Shown here piece after piece: positions 9,871-21,446 of a stretch of DNA of 64,000 nt. Within the stretch, counting starts at the first letter, position 1. The number at the start of each line of letters is the position of its first letter. The stretch is taken from positions 496,001-560,000 of the forward strand of contig NZ_JMQM01000002.1 of the NCBI RefSeq assembly GCF_000733725.1, read 5' to 3'. Origin of the DNA: Nitratireductor basaltis. GTDB taxonomy: Bacteria > Pseudomonadota > Alphaproteobacteria > Rhizobiales > Rhizobiaceae. Made by a program: the position numbers and the translations under genes. The notes beneath the pieces are model-generated. The model saw only the letters and a program-made list of their open reading frames with translations, was not told the origin of the DNA and did not search any database.

Positions 9871-10317
9871 TCACTCCTGACAGCCTGTGAGGTGGTAAAG
9901 GTCGAAAACAGGCAGCACCGGTGTGCCGTCTGCGAATTTGTGGCGGTTCAAGGTGTAGGACAGGTCGCTCAGGATGATGCTTTGGGCGGCCTTGCTGCCG
10001 CGCTTCTTGAGCGGTGTAACGCTGCCGTCGCTCTGGATCGCATAGATCGCACCGGACCACAGGCCATCGACCCTGCCAAGGCTGCGTGTGCCGCTATCCT
10101 GCAGTTCGACAGTGCCGGAATTCGGCTTGGCGCCACGCAGAAGCAGCCGGAAATGCTGAATGTCCGGCTTGCGCGTATCGGCGAAAAATTCCAGAGCCGA
10201 CCGACCGTCATAGGCTTCCGTATAGACTGCCAGTTCCTGCGGGCAGGCCGCCAGGCTAGCGCCTGTGCTGCCTGCCAGAAGAATGGCGATTGTCAAAGCC
10301 TTGAGGCCGGCCATCAT
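9871..10317 (-). CDS. Secreted hypothetical protein inside the 2-oxoglutarate dehydrogenase operon
   Basis: A 148-residue protein not assigned to a family. It begins with a clear Sec signal peptide ([24 protein letters not shown], cleavage before or near CPQE). The mature part has one Cys at its start and one near its C-terminus (LTGCQE), which could form a disulfide, and a predicted beta-rich body. A lipobox reading is weaker because the residue before Cys is Ala in SLAAC. It starts 19 bases after odhB and ends 34 bases before lpd, so it is co-transcribed with cytoplasmic enzymes although exported. Confidence 0.72.
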   Translation of the reverse strand: MMAGLKALTIAILLAGSTGASLAACPQELAVYTEAYDGRSALEFFADTRKPDIQHFRLLLRGAKPNSGTVELQDSGTRSLGRVDGLWSGAIYAIQSDGSVTPLKKRGSKAAQSIILSDLSYTLNRHKFADGTPVLPVFDLYHLTGCQE

Positions 10318-10336
10318 GGCTCAGTCCCATCCTGCC

Positions 10337-11860
10337 TTAGAGATCGAGAACGAGGCGTTCCGGATCTTCCAGCACTTCCTTGACGCGAACGAGGAAGGTC
10401 ACGGCTTCCTTGCCGTCGACGATACGGTGATCGTAGGACAGCGCCAGATACATCATCGGGCGGATGACGATCTCGCCGCCGACAACCATCGGACGCTCCT
10501 GGATCTTGTGCATGCCAAGGATACCGGACTGCGGAGCATTGAGGATCGGCGTGGACATCAGCGAACCGTAAACACCGCCATTGGAGATGGTGAAGGTGCC
10601 GCCCTGCATGTCTGCCATGCCAAGCTTGCCGTCGCGAGCTGCCTTGCCGAGGCGGCCGATTTCCTTCTCGACCTCTGCAATCGTCATCTGGTCGGCATCG
10701 CGAACGACGGGGACCACGAGGCCCTTGTCGGTGCCGACGGCCACGCCGATATGGCAGAAGTTCTTGTAGATGATGTCGGTGCCGTCGATCTCGGCGTTAA
10801 CCGCCGGGATTTCCTTCAGGGCATGCGTCACCGCCTTGGTGAAGAAGCCCATGAAGCCCAGCTTCACGCCGTGCTTCTTCTCGAACAGCTCCTTGTACTT
10901 GGAACGCATGTCCATGACCGGCTTCATGTCCACCTCGTTGAAGGTGGTGAGCATGGCTGCCGTGTCCTGGGCTTCCTTCAGGCGGCGGGCGATGGTCTGG
11001 CGCAGACGCGTCATCTTCACGCGCTCTTCGCGAGCCTCATCCTCGGTGCCGGACGGTGCGCGTGGTGCCTTCGGCTTCTCGACCGGCTGGCTTGGCGCAC
11101 CCTTGCCTTCGGCTGCGAGAACGTCGCCTTTCAGGACCTGGCCCTGCTTGCCGGAGCCCTGAACGTCGGAAGCCTTCATGCCGCGCTCTTCGAGCAGCTT
11201 GGCAGCAGCCGGTGCGGGCGGGCGACCGGAGGAGGCTTCATCGGAAGCAGGAGCAGATGCCTTTTCCTGCGATGCGCTGGCAGCCTGTGTGGAACCGGCA
11301 GATGCGCCTTCCTCGATGCGCAGAAGAAGCGCGCCGACCTGAACCTCGTCACCGCTGGAGACGACGATCTCGCGGATAACGCCTGCAACCGGTGCCATGA
11401 CTTCCTGAGCGGCCTTGTCGGTCTCGAGCTCGAGAATGGGCTCGTCGACCGCAACGCTGTCGCCGACCTTCTTGTAGATTTCGCCGACCTGCGCTTCCGT
11501 GACGGACTCGCCGGCGGAGGGGACGTTCACATCCACCAGCTTGCCGCCGGACGCTTTTTCCTCGGTCTTGGCGGTCTCTGCCTTGGCGGCAGGCTTTTCT
11601 TCCTTCTTGGCCGGAGCGCCTTCGCCTTCACCGATCATGCCGAGAAGCGCGTTGACCTCGACGGTCGTGCCTTCCTCGGCTGCAATTTCCTGCAGCGTGC
11701 CGGATGCGGGGGCGGGGACCTCAACCGTAACCTTGTCGGTTTCCAGCTCTACGATGGGCTCGTCCGCCGTGATGGCATCGCCCTTCTTCTTGAACCAGCG
11801 GCCAATGGTAGCCTCGGTGACGGATTCGCCGAGAGTGGGAACGCGGATTTCAGTAGCCAT
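10337..11860 (-). CDS. odhB: Dihydrolipoyllysine succinyltransferase (E2 of 2-oxoglutarate dehydrogenase) with two lipoyl domains
   Basis: Core of the 2-oxoglutarate dehydrogenase complex. The 507-residue protein has lipoyl domain 1 (about 2-77, lipoyl Lys43 in ETDKVTVEV), an Ala/Lys linker, lipoyl domain 2 (about 107-183, Lys149 in ETDKAAQEV), an Ala/Ser/Pro linker, an E1/E3-binding domain (about 216-250) and a catalytic domain ending with SYDHRIVDG (His478, Asp482). OdhB/SucB of most relatives has one lipoyl domain and about 400-420 residues, so the second domain is unusual. Both ETDK sites look intact. Confidence 0.94.
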   Translation of the reverse strand: MATEIRVPTLGESVTEATIGRWFKKKGDAITADEPIVELETDKVTVEVPAPASGTLQEIAAEEGTTVEVNALLGMIGEGEGAPAKKEEKPAAKAETAKTEEKASGGKLVDVNVPSAGESVTEAQVGEIYKKVGDSVAVDEPILELETDKAAQEVMAPVAGVIREIVVSSGDEVQVGALLLRIEEGASAGSTQAASASQEKASAPASDEASSGRPPAPAAAKLLEERGMKASDVQGSGKQGQVLKGDVLAAEGKGAPSQPVEKPKAPRAPSGTEDEAREERVKMTRLRQTIARRLKEAQDTAAMLTTFNEVDMKPVMDMRSKYKELFEKKHGVKLGFMGFFTKAVTHALKEIPAVNAEIDGTDIIYKNFCHIGVAVGTDKGLVVPVVRDADQMTIAEVEKEIGRLGKAARDGKLGMADMQGGTFTISNGGVYGSLMSTPILNAPQSGILGMHKIQERPMVVGGEIVIRPMMYLALSYDHRIVDGKEAVTFLVRVKEVLEDPERLVLDL

Positions 11861-11889
11861 GGGATCAGTTTCCGTTGGTTCTGTTCAGG

Positions 11890-14880
11890 TCAGTTGCCGC
11901 CGAGAGCGTCTTCAAGGAAGGCGGCCAGCTGTTCGAGATGCTTGGACATGAGGCCCGTTGCAGGCGAGGCGGCCGCCGGACGGCCAGTGTAGCGAACCCG
12001 CTTGTGCTTGGCATCAATGTGCTGCAGCACCCATTCGAGATACGGGTCGATAAAGGACCAGGCACCCATATTCTTGGGCTCTTCCTGGCACCAGACCATC
12101 TCCGCATTCTTGAAGCGCGACAGCTCGTTGATGAGCGCCTTGGCCGGGAACGGATAAAGCTGTTCCACGCGCAGCAGGTAGATGTCGTCGATCCCGCGCT
12201 TCTCGCGTTCCTCGTAAAGGTCGTAATAGACCTTGCCGGAACACATGATGACGCGGCGGATCTTGGAGTCCTTCACCAGCTTGATCGGCTGGTCGGGCAG
12301 CATCTGCGCATCATCCCAGAGCAGGCGGTGGAAGGTGCTCTCGCCTGCCATTTCCGAAAGCTGCGAGACGGCGCGCTTGTGGCGCAGCAGCGATTTCGGC
12401 GTCATCAGGATCAGCGGCTTGCGGAAGTCGCGTTTCAGCTGACGGCGCAGAATGTGGAAGTAGTTGGCAGGCGTGGTGACATTGGCCACCTGCATGTTGT
12501 CCTCTGCGCAAAGCTGCAGGAAGCGTTCCAGACGTGCAGAGGAGTGCTCCGGACCCTGACCCTCATAGCCATGCGGCAGAAGGCAGACGAGACCGGACAT
12601 GCGAAGCCATTTGCGTTCGCCAGAGGAGACGAACTGGTCGAAGACGACCTGTGCGCCATTTGCGAAGTCACCGAACTGGGCTTCCCACAGGGTCAGCGCG
12701 CGCGGTTCTGCCAGCGAGAAGCCATATTCGAAGCCGAGTACTGCTTCTTCGGAGAGCATCGAGTTAATGACCTCGTAATAGGCCTGCTGCGGTCCGAGAT
12801 TGTTCAGCGGGATGTAGCGGTTCTCGTCACGCTGGTCGTAGAGCACCGAGTGACGCTGGGAGAAGGTACCGCGCTCGGAATCCTGACCGGAAAGACGGAC
12901 CGGATTACCATCCATCAGGATCGATCCGAATGCCAGTGCCTCCGCCGTCGCCCAATCGATACCTTCGCCGGTGTCGATCATCTTGCGACGATTATCCATG
13001 AAGCGCTTGATGGTTCTGTGAACCTCGAAACCTTCCGGCACGTCGGTCAGCTTCTTGCCGAGTTCCTTGAGGGTCTTCAGCGAAACGGCGGTCTTGCCGC
13101 GGCGCTGCTCGTCCTCGTGGTCGGCGCGCTTCAGGCCTGTCCAGACGCCATCCAGCCAGTCGGCCTTGTTCGGCTTGTAGGCCTGACCGGCTTCGAACTC
13201 GGTTTCCAGATGCTGGCGCCATTCGGCCTTCATCTGGTCGATCTCGTCCTGCGTGATCAGGCCTTCGTCGATCAGCTTCTTTGCATAGATTTCGCCCGTG
13301 GTCTTATGCTCACGGATCTTGCGATACATGATCGGCTGGGTGAACGCAGGCTCGTCGCCTTCGTTGTGGCCGTAGCGGCGATAGCAGAACATGTCGATGA
13401 CGACCGGCTTCTGGAACGTCATGCGATATTCCATCGCCACCTTGGCCGCATAGACCACGGCTTCCGGATCGTCGCCATTCACGTGGAATATCGGCGCCTC
13501 GATCATCTTCGCCACATCGGAAGGATAGGGCGATGAGCGCGAGAAGCGCGGATTGGTGGTGAAGCCGATCTGGTTGTTGATGATGAAGTGCAGCGTACCA
13601 GCCACGCGGTGACCGCGCAGACCCGACAGGCCGAGACACTCGGCCACGACGCCCTGACCTGCGAAGGCAGCATCACCGTGGAGGAGGAGCGGCAGAACCT
13701 TGGCGCGCTCGGCAGGCGGCACGATCTCCTCGCGCTTGCGGCCGAAGACCTGATCCTGCTTGGCGCGTGCCTTGCCCATTACCACCGGATCAACGATCTC
13801 GAGGTGGGAGGGGTTTGCCGTCAGCGAAAGGTGGACATTGTTGCCGTCGAAAGCGCGGTCGGAGGATGCACCGAGATGGTACTTCACGTCGCCGGAGCCT
13901 TCCACATCGTCAGGAGCGAAAGAGCCGCCCTTGAACTCGTGGAAGATGGCGCGGTGCGGTTTCTCCATGACCTGGGAGAGCACGTTCAGGCGGCCGCGGT
14001 GGGCCATGCCGAGAACGATTTCCTTCAGGCCCATCTGGCCGCCGCGCTTGATGATCTGTTCGAGGGCAGGGATCAGCGCTTCACCGCCATCAAGGCCGAA
14101 GCGCTTGGTGCCCTTGTATTTGACATCGATGAACTGCTCGAAGCCTTCCGCCTCGATCAGCTTCTGCAGGATGGCCTTCTTGCCATTGGCGGTGAAGGTC
14201 ACACCCTTGTCCGGCCCCTCGATGCGCTCCTGTATCCAGGCTTTCTCGGTGGGGTTGGAGATGTGCATGAACTCCACGCCGAGCGTGGAGCAATAGGTGC
14301 GCTTGAGGATGTCGAGCATCTGGCGAACCGTCGCCGTCTCAAGCCCCAGGACATTGTCGATGAAAATCGGACGGTCGAGGTCGGCTTCGGTAAAGCCATA
14401 GGCTTCCGGCGACAGCTCGTTGTAGTCTTCCAGAGGGTTCGCGATGCCCAGCGGGTCGAGATTTGCGTGCAGGTGGCCGCGCATGCGATAGGCGCGGATC
14501 ATCATGATCGCACGGACGGAATCGCGGGTGGCGCGCTGCAATTCGGCTTCGTTCAGCGCGATGCCGCCCTTCGATGCCTTTTCCTTGATCTTCTTGTCGA
14601 GATGCTTCTCGACATCGCCCCAGTTGCCGTCGAGTGCGGAGACAAGCTCACCATTGGCCTCGATGGGCCAGTTCTTCTTTTTCCAGGAAGCGCCTTCGGC
14701 GTTTTTCCTGACGTCAGCCGCATCGTCTTTCAGCTGCGCGAAGTAGTCGCGCCAGTCTTCAGAGACCGACGAAGGGTCCTGCTGATAGGCCGCGTAGAGC
14801 TCTTCCATATAGGCGGCATTTCCGCCGTAGAGGAAAGAGGTGAGGGAAAATTCGTCGTTGGCTTGGTTCTGCCGTGCCAT
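11890..14880 (-). CDS. odhA: 2-oxoglutarate dehydrogenase E1 component
   Basis: Thiamine-diphosphate decarboxylase that feeds succinyl groups to OdhB. The 996-residue length fits SucA/OdhA. Seen in order: the N-terminal segment EFSLTSFLYGGNAAYMEELY, the HGDAAFAGQG active-site region, the ThDP/Mg region NGDDPEAV, the YRRYGHNEGDEPAFTQP block, and the C-terminal EEPKNMGAWSF segment. A GGAG lies about ten bases before the ATG at 14880. Its cofactor links it to the thiamine uptake genes at the window start. Confidence 0.96.
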   Translation of the reverse strand: MARQNQANDEFSLTSFLYGGNAAYMEELYAAYQQDPSSVSEDWRDYFAQLKDDAADVRKNAEGASWKKKNWPIEANGELVSALDGNWGDVEKHLDKKIKEKASKGGIALNEAELQRATRDSVRAIMMIRAYRMRGHLHANLDPLGIANPLEDYNELSPEAYGFTEADLDRPIFIDNVLGLETATVRQMLDILKRTYCSTLGVEFMHISNPTEKAWIQERIEGPDKGVTFTANGKKAILQKLIEAEGFEQFIDVKYKGTKRFGLDGGEALIPALEQIIKRGGQMGLKEIVLGMAHRGRLNVLSQVMEKPHRAIFHEFKGGSFAPDDVEGSGDVKYHLGASSDRAFDGNNVHLSLTANPSHLEIVDPVVMGKARAKQDQVFGRKREEIVPPAERAKVLPLLLHGDAAFAGQGVVAECLGLSGLRGHRVAGTLHFIINNQIGFTTNPRFSRSSPYPSDVAKMIEAPIFHVNGDDPEAVVYAAKVAMEYRMTFQKPVVIDMFCYRRYGHNEGDEPAFTQPIMYRKIREHKTTGEIYAKKLIDEGLITQDEIDQMKAEWRQHLETEFEAGQAYKPNKADWLDGVWTGLKRADHEDEQRRGKTAVSLKTLKELGKKLTDVPEGFEVHRTIKRFMDNRRKMIDTGEGIDWATAEALAFGSILMDGNPVRLSGQDSERGTFSQRHSVLYDQRDENRYIPLNNLGPQQAYYEVINSMLSEEAVLGFEYGFSLAEPRALTLWEAQFGDFANGAQVVFDQFVSSGERKWLRMSGLVCLLPHGYEGQGPEHSSARLERFLQLCAEDNMQVANVTTPANYFHILRRQLKRDFRKPLILMTPKSLLRHKRAVSQLSEMAGESTFHRLLWDDAQMLPDQPIKLVKDSKIRRVIMCSGKVYYDLYEEREKRGIDDIYLLRVEQLYPFPAKALINELSRFKNAEMVWCQEEPKNMGAWSFIDPYLEWVLQHIDAKHKRVRYTGRPAAASPATGLMSKHLEQLAAFLEDALGGN

Positions 14881-14928
14881 TTTCGCGCTCCGGAACTCAA
14901 TCCGGCTCCTTGCAATGCGGCCTGCTCG

Positions 14929-15004
14929 CCGGCCGGCGCGGACGGTTTAACCGTCATGTGCTCAAGCTGTACGAAACGCCAACCCGCCGGAACGGGCTGG
15001 CGTT
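14929..15004 (-). other. Structured sucD-odhA intergenic region (hairpins)
   Basis: The 134-base gap between sucD and odhA holds a 12-base stem (14975-14986 with 14993-15004, one mismatch, six-base loop), a 7-base odd palindrome GACGGTT-T-AACCGTC (14941-14955) and a GC-rich CCGGCCGG element near 14929. There is no U-tract on the minus strand, so the stem is more likely an mRNA processing or attenuation site that separates sucCD from odhAB expression than a full terminator. Confidence 0.55.
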
Positions 15005-15014
15005 CCTGATTATC

Positions 15015-15926
15015 TTACGGACGGAAGTCCTTGATGGCTTCCACCAGCGTGGTGCCAAGGCGTGCAGGCGATGGGGAAACCTTGATGCCGGCCTCTTCCA
15101 TGGCTGCGATCTTGTCTTCCGCGCCGCCCTTGCCGCCGGAGATCACGGCGCCTGCGTGGCCCATGGTACGTCCGGGAGGAGCCGTGCGACCCGCGATGAA
15201 GCCGGCCATCGGCTTCCTGCGGCCCTTCTTGGCCTCGTCCTTGAGGAACTGGGCAGCCTCTTCCTCGGCCGAACCACCGATCTCGCCGATCATGATGATG
15301 GACTCGGTTTCGTCGTCTGCGAGGAACATTTCCAGCATGTCGATGAACTCGGTGCCCTTGACCGGGTCGCCGCCGATGCCGACAGCCGTCGACTGACCGA
15401 GGCCTTCATTGGTGGTCTGGAACACCGCTTCATAGGTGAGGGTGCCCGAACGAGACACGACGCCGACAGAGCCCTTCTTGAAGATGTTGCCCGGCATGAT
15501 GCCGATCTTGCACTCGTTGGGGGTGAGAACGCCTGGGCAGTTCGGTCCAAGGAGGCGGGAATTCGACTTTTCCAGACGTGCCTTCACCTTCACCATGTCC
15601 ATCACCGGAATGCCTTCCGTGATGCAGACGATGAGCGGGATCTCGGCTTCGATCGCCTCGATGATGGCGGCACCTGCACCTGCCGGGGGAACATAGACGA
15701 CAGACGCATTGGCGCCCGTGCGTTCCTTGCCTTCGGCAACGGAAGCGAAGATCGGAAGTTCTTCACCGCCCTGACCGGTCCAGGTGGTGCCGCCCTTTTT
15801 CGGGTGGATACCGCCGACCATCTGCGTGCCGTGATAGGCAAGCGCCTGCTCGGTGTGGAACGTGCCGGTCTTGCCGGTAAGGCCCTGAACCAGGACCTTC
15901 GTGTCTTTATTGACGAGAATGGACAT
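15015..15926 (-). CDS. sucD: Succinyl-CoA synthetase alpha subunit
   Basis: Converts succinyl-CoA to succinate with substrate-level phosphorylation, as a complex with SucC. The 303 residues include the CoA-binding Rossmann fold with [15 protein letters not shown], the [10 protein letters not shown] segment, SRSGTLTYE and the phosphohistidine site [10 protein letters not shown] near the C-terminus. It begins seven bases after sucC ends, as in the usual sucCD pair. Confidence 0.96.
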   Translation of the reverse strand: MSILVNKDTKVLVQGLTGKTGTFHTEQALAYHGTQMVGGIHPKKGGTTWTGQGGEELPIFASVAEGKERTGANASVVYVPPAGAGAAIIEAIEAEIPLIVCITEGIPVMDMVKVKARLEKSNSRLLGPNCPGVLTPNECKIGIMPGNIFKKGSVGVVSRSGTLTYEAVFQTTNEGLGQSTAVGIGGDPVKGTEFIDMLEMFLADDETESIIMIGEIGGSAEEEAAQFLKDEAKKGRRKPMAGFIAGRTAPPGRTMGHAGAVISGGKGGAEDKIAAMEEAGIKVSPSPARLGTTLVEAIKDFRP

Positions 15927-15932
15927 CTTGGC

Positions 15933-17129
<1,197 letters not shown>

Positions 17130-17143
17130 CGGGCCTCAGGCTC

Positions 17144-18241
<1,098 letters not shown>

Positions 18242-18280
18242 TTATTTCTGGCCCAGCCTTTTCAATCGTTTAGACTCTTT

Positions 18281-18306
18281 TTGACTTACGTAAACGTAAG
18301 AATTAT
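18281..18306. promoter_or_regulatory. Perfect dyad CTTACG-TAAA-CGTAAG, possible operator
   Basis: A perfect 6-base inverted repeat with four-base centre at 18285-18300 lies between mdh and zapE, two bases from the zapE stop. A TTGACT precedes it on the plus strand. The geometry resembles operators of MerR-type regulators, and no U-tract follows on the minus strand, so a zapE terminator is less convincing. Regulator unknown. Confidence 0.35.
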
Positions 18307-19475
18307 TCGGCTTTCGCCAGTGTTTTCCGCTCGTGCCGCTGCTGCCAATCGTGACTCTGCATCTCGATCAGGCGGGAAGCGGTGCGCTCGAACTCGAACT
18401 GCTCCGTGCCGCGATTAGCGGTGTAAAGCGCGGTCGGCTCGGCTTCGGCAGAGATGAACACACGTATGTGACAATCGTAAAGCGTGTCGATCAGAAGGAT
18501 GAAGCGCTTGGCTTCGTTGCGTTGCGCCAGGCCCAGAACCGGAACGTGATCGATGAAGATCGTGGAGAAGCGGCGCGCAATGGCCAAATAATCGCGTGCG
18601 CCTAGCGGACGGCGGCACAGGTCGTCGAAGTCAAACCGGGCAGCGTCACCTGCGGCAAGGGGGATCTCGACCTTGCGGCCCTTTACCTCGATCTGTGCGG
18701 GTGCGGCAACGCGGCCTTCAGCAATCGTATCCCACGCCTCGTCCATTGTGGCCTGGGCCCGCTGGTCATCCGGTGAGAGATACACCGGCAGCTTGTTGAG
18801 CTTTTCCAGCCGGTAGTCCGTTTCGGACTGCACCTCCAGCACCTTCACGTGCCGGGCAAGCAGATCGATGAAGGGCAGGAAAAGACCGCGATTGAGGCCG
18901 TCCTTATAGAGGTTGACCGGGTCGACATTCGAGGTTGCCACCAGCACCACGCCCTGGGCAAACAGGGCGGAGAACAGCCGAGAGAGGATCATGGCATCAG
19001 CAATGTCGGTGACGGTGAACTCGTCGAAACACAGGATCCAGGATTCGGCGGCCAGTTCGCGGGCAACAGGCGGAATCGGATCGCTTTCCTTCGTGTCGCC
19101 GTTCTTCAGCGCGTCGCGATGCCGACCGATGCGGTCGTGTACATCGGCCATGAAGTCGTTGAAGTGCGCGCGGCGTTTCTTCCGCACCGGCAAAAGCTCA
19201 TAGAAGATGTCCATGAGCATCGTCTTGCCGCGACCGACGCCGCCGTGAATGTAAAGACCGGTAACCGTCTCCTTCTCGCGCTTGCGGGCGAACAGCCAGC
19301 CAAGGGCGCTGGATTTGCGGGAGAGGCGCTGCTTCTCGATGCGCTCTGCCAGCGCATCCAGTTCGCGGACAAGCCGTATCTGTTCGTCATCGCGCTTGAC
19401 CTGACCCGAATCCACCAGATGGTCATAGCGCTGCATGACCGTTGGATGCGATGTTGGGCCTTCGCGCAGGGACAT
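18303..19475 (-). CDS. zapE: AFG1-type ATPase, ZapE family
   Basis: Cytoplasmic P-loop ATPase. The 390-residue length, Walker A GGVGRGKTMLMD (about 79-90), the FNDFMADVHDRIG segment, Walker B LCFDEFTVTDIADAMIL and the C-terminal FSTIFIDHVPVL region are characteristic of the AFG1/ZapE family. E. coli ZapE acts at the division ring and mitochondrial AFG1 in protein quality control; which applies here is not shown. Location just upstream of mdh is common in Rhizobiales. Confidence 0.88.
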   Translation of the reverse strand: MSLREGPTSHPTVMQRYDHLVDSGQVKRDDEQIRLVRELDALAERIEKQRLSRKSSALGWLFARKREKETVTGLYIHGGVGRGKTMLMDIFYELLPVRKKRRAHFNDFMADVHDRIGRHRDALKNGDTKESDPIPPVARELAAESWILCFDEFTVTDIADAMILSRLFSALFAQGVVLVATSNVDPVNLYKDGLNRGLFLPFIDLLARHVKVLEVQSETDYRLEKLNKLPVYLSPDDQRAQATMDEAWDTIAEGRVAAPAQIEVKGRKVEIPLAAGDAARFDFDDLCRRPLGARDYLAIARRFSTIFIDHVPVLGLAQRNEAKRFILLIDTLYDCHIRVFISAEAEPTALYTANRGTEQFEFERTASRLIEMQSHDWQQRHERKTLAKAE

Positions 19476-19517
19476 CCGGTTTTGCCGCTGGATCGGTTCT
19501 GGAAGAGGGTGGATATC

Positions 19518-19546
19518 GGAGCCGGGGTAGTCGGACCGCCGGCTCC
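19518..19546 (-). terminator. Possible hairpin terminator after the Omp19-like gene
   Basis: Perfect 8-base stem GGAGCCGG / CCGGCTCC with a 13-base loop, nine bases past the stop at 19556. No U-tract follows on the minus strand, so intrinsic termination is uncertain. Confidence 0.4.
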
Positions 19547-19555
19547 TTCAATCAA

Positions 19556-20122
19556 TCAGCGCGACAACGAGACGGCGCTGCCGCCGCTGGTCTGGCCGTC
19601 GAGGCGTTCGGCACCGCTTGAATAGAGGCGACCGATCGTGTTGCCACTGTCGTCATAAAGGACGAGCTGCTTGCCTGCGACGTCCCAGCCGCGCATGTTC
19701 TGCAGGTCGCCGGAGCAGCCGCGCGTGCCGCCGCGCGAGGCGTTTCCGTATTTCGTCAGCGTCAGGAACATCTGGCAGCTTGCACCGCCGGAAGCCACAC
19801 TCCACGAGCCGACGAGACTGTTCTTGGAGATGTCCGCGGCATTGGCCGAAGCGCTGGCACCGGGTGTCAGATCAGTGCCGTCGGTCGGATCGACTGCAGC
19901 CATCTGCGTCTGGTCATTGCTGGCTGGAGCCTGTGGGAACTGGCTCGGATTTGCCGGCGGCGGCAAGCGATTGGTCGTTACCTGACCCGCAGGCGCAGCG
20001 TTGAGCGGCTGCGGGTTGGCGGGTGCCGAGCTCTGAATCGGATTGAGCCTTCCCGACTGACAGCCAGCAAGCGCAAGCGCCATCAAGGACACGGCGATCA
20101 AGCCGGTTTTTGAGTTTCGCAT
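19556..20122 (-). CDS. omp19: Omp19-like outer-membrane lipoprotein, Inh/AprI protease-inhibitor domain
   Basis: The 188-residue lipoprotein has a lipobox LAGC with Cys21 after a short signal (MRNSKTGLIAVSLMALA). A Pro/Ala-rich linker (about 22-95) leads to a C-terminal domain with GSWSVASGGASCQMFLTLTKYG, GCSGDL, GKQLVLYDDSGNTIGRLYSSG and DGQTSGGSAVSLSR, which closely follows Brucella Omp19 as I recall it. That protein inhibits host proteases; here the role is inferred. The ATG at 20122 has GGAG eight bases upstream; an in-frame ATG at 20143 is possible. Confidence 0.87.
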   Translation of the reverse strand: MRNSKTGLIAVSLMALALAGCQSGRLNPIQSSAPANPQPLNAAPAGQVTTNRLPPPANPSQFPQAPASNDQTQMAAVDPTDGTDLTPGASASANAADISKNSLVGSWSVASGGASCQMFLTLTKYGNASRGGTRGCSGDLQNMRGWDVAGKQLVLYDDSGNTIGRLYSSGAERLDGQTSGGSAVSLSR

Positions 20123-20332
20123 TCCCTTCTCCGTCGATGCCATGATCATTCCCTGGAGCGTGCCGGTACCATGGCACAAGTGTAGGATTAACACATATGC
20201 TCCTGGTTAAGAACCGGTTTCCGGACGCCTGAATTATGGCAGAATTTTGTGTTGGCAATGATCGTGCAGGGAACAAGCCCCGCGGCCAACGCATTGAGAG
20301 GGCAGGTTCAACACCTGCAGAGGGGACTTTCA

Positions 20333-20494
20333 ATGATCAAGTGGATTCTCATTCTTCTCATTATTGCTGCTGTCGCCGGTCTTCTGGGCATGAACAGCGT
20401 TGCCGGCGCCGCCATGACAGGCGTGAAGATACTGATCGGTATCGTTCTGGTTCTTTTCCTGCTGGCAGTACTTGGCATCGTCGCCATCGCCTGA
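20333..20494 (+). CDS. DUF1328 (UPF0391) small membrane protein
   Basis: A 53-residue, almost wholly hydrophobic protein with two predicted transmembrane helices (about 3-21 and 28-50) separated by a [12 protein letters not shown] turn. Length and composition match the YtjA/UPF0391 family of unknown function. The ATG at 20333 follows AGGGGA with about six bases spacing; an upstream in-frame start would spoil the family pattern. The roughly 210 bases between omp19 and this gene must hold both divergent promoters. Confidence 0.8.
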   Translation: MIKWILILLIIAAVAGLLGMNSVAGAAMTGVKILIGIVLVLFLLAVLGIVAIA

Positions 20495-20564
20495 GGCGCA
20501 ACCATCTGGTAATTGCCGCCATCATCCGCCATATAGGGCCGATATTCCCATCGGAACGGAACTC

Positions 20565-21446
20565 ATGGCGGATCTGGCGCAATTTGCGAAGATGAACGGG
20601 CTCGGCAACGACATCATCGTTGCCGATATGCGCGGTCGTGCCGACCGCGTATCGCCCGATGCCGCTCGTACATTGAATGCGGATGCGGCGACCCGTTTCG
20701 ACCAGATCATGGCTATCCATGATCCCAGGACCCATGGGACGCACAATTATATCGAGATCCTGAATTCCGACGGCAGCATGGCGCAGGCCTGCGGCAACGG
20801 CACCCGTTGCGTTGTGCAGGCCCTGGCTGCGGAAACAGGTGAGAAGGTTTTCACTTTCGAGACGGTCGCGGGCATTCTCAATGCCGAGGAGCATGATGAC
20901 GGGCTCATTTCGGTCGATATGGGCAAGCCCCGCTTTGTTTGGAACGAGATCCCGCTGGCGGAAGAGTTTCGCGATACGCGCATGATCGAGTTGCAGGTGG
21001 GGCCCATAGATGCGCCCGTTCTTCATTCGCCTTCGGTCGCTTCGATGGGAAATCCCCATGCGATCTTCTGGGTGGAGGGAGATGTCTGGGATTATGACCT
21101 GGAGCGCTTTGGGCCGCTGCTCGAAAGCCATCCGATCTTTCCGGAAAAGGCAAATATCTCCATTGCACGCGTTCTCTCCCGCGGCGAACTTGACCTGCGC
21201 ACCTGGGAGCGCGGTGCTGGTTTGACGCGTGCCTGTGGATCGGCTGCATGTGCTGGTGCAGTGAGTGCAGCGCGCACCGGGCGCACAGGGCGATCGGTTA
21301 CTGTCAATGTTCCCGGTGGCCCGCTGCATATTCTCTGGCGCGAAGACGATCACGTCATCATGACCGGTCCTGCCGAATGGGAATTTTCGGGTCGCTTCGA
21401 TCCACAGACCGGTGTCTGGGAACGCGACGAGGAGAGTGTGGCCTGA
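20565..21446 (+). CDS. dapF: Diaminopimelate epimerase
   Basis: Interconverts LL- and meso-diaminopimelate for peptidoglycan and lysine. The 293-residue protein starts [16 protein letters not shown], has the first catalytic Cys in [16 protein letters not shown] and the second in [13 protein letters not shown], as required for the two-thiol mechanism. The ATG at 20565 is chosen; sequence upstream in frame is not family-like. Its stop overlaps mtaB by one base (TGATG). Confidence 0.95.
   Translation: MADLAQFAKMNGLGNDIIVADMRGRADRVSPDAARTLNADAATRFDQIMAIHDPRTHGTHNYIEILNSDGSMAQACGNGTRCVVQALAAETGEKVFTFETVAGILNAEEHDDGLISVDMGKPRFVWNEIPLAEEFRDTRMIELQVGPIDAPVLHSPSVASMGNPHAIFWVEGDVWDYDLERFGPLLESHPIFPEKANISIARVLSRGELDLRTWERGAGLTRACGSAACAGAVSAARTGRTGRSVTVNVPGGPLHILWREDDHVIMTGPAEWEFSGRFDPQTGVWERDEESVA

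Noticed and set aside
8436-9890. 484-codon open frame on the plus strand
   Set aside because: Antisense to lpd, no family resemblance.
10265-11992. 575-codon open frame on the plus strand
   Set aside because: Antisense to odhB; the sense frame encodes all expected E2 domains.
11875-13536. 553-codon open frame on the plus strand
   Set aside because: Antisense to odhA, with no recognisable domain; a codon-bias shadow.
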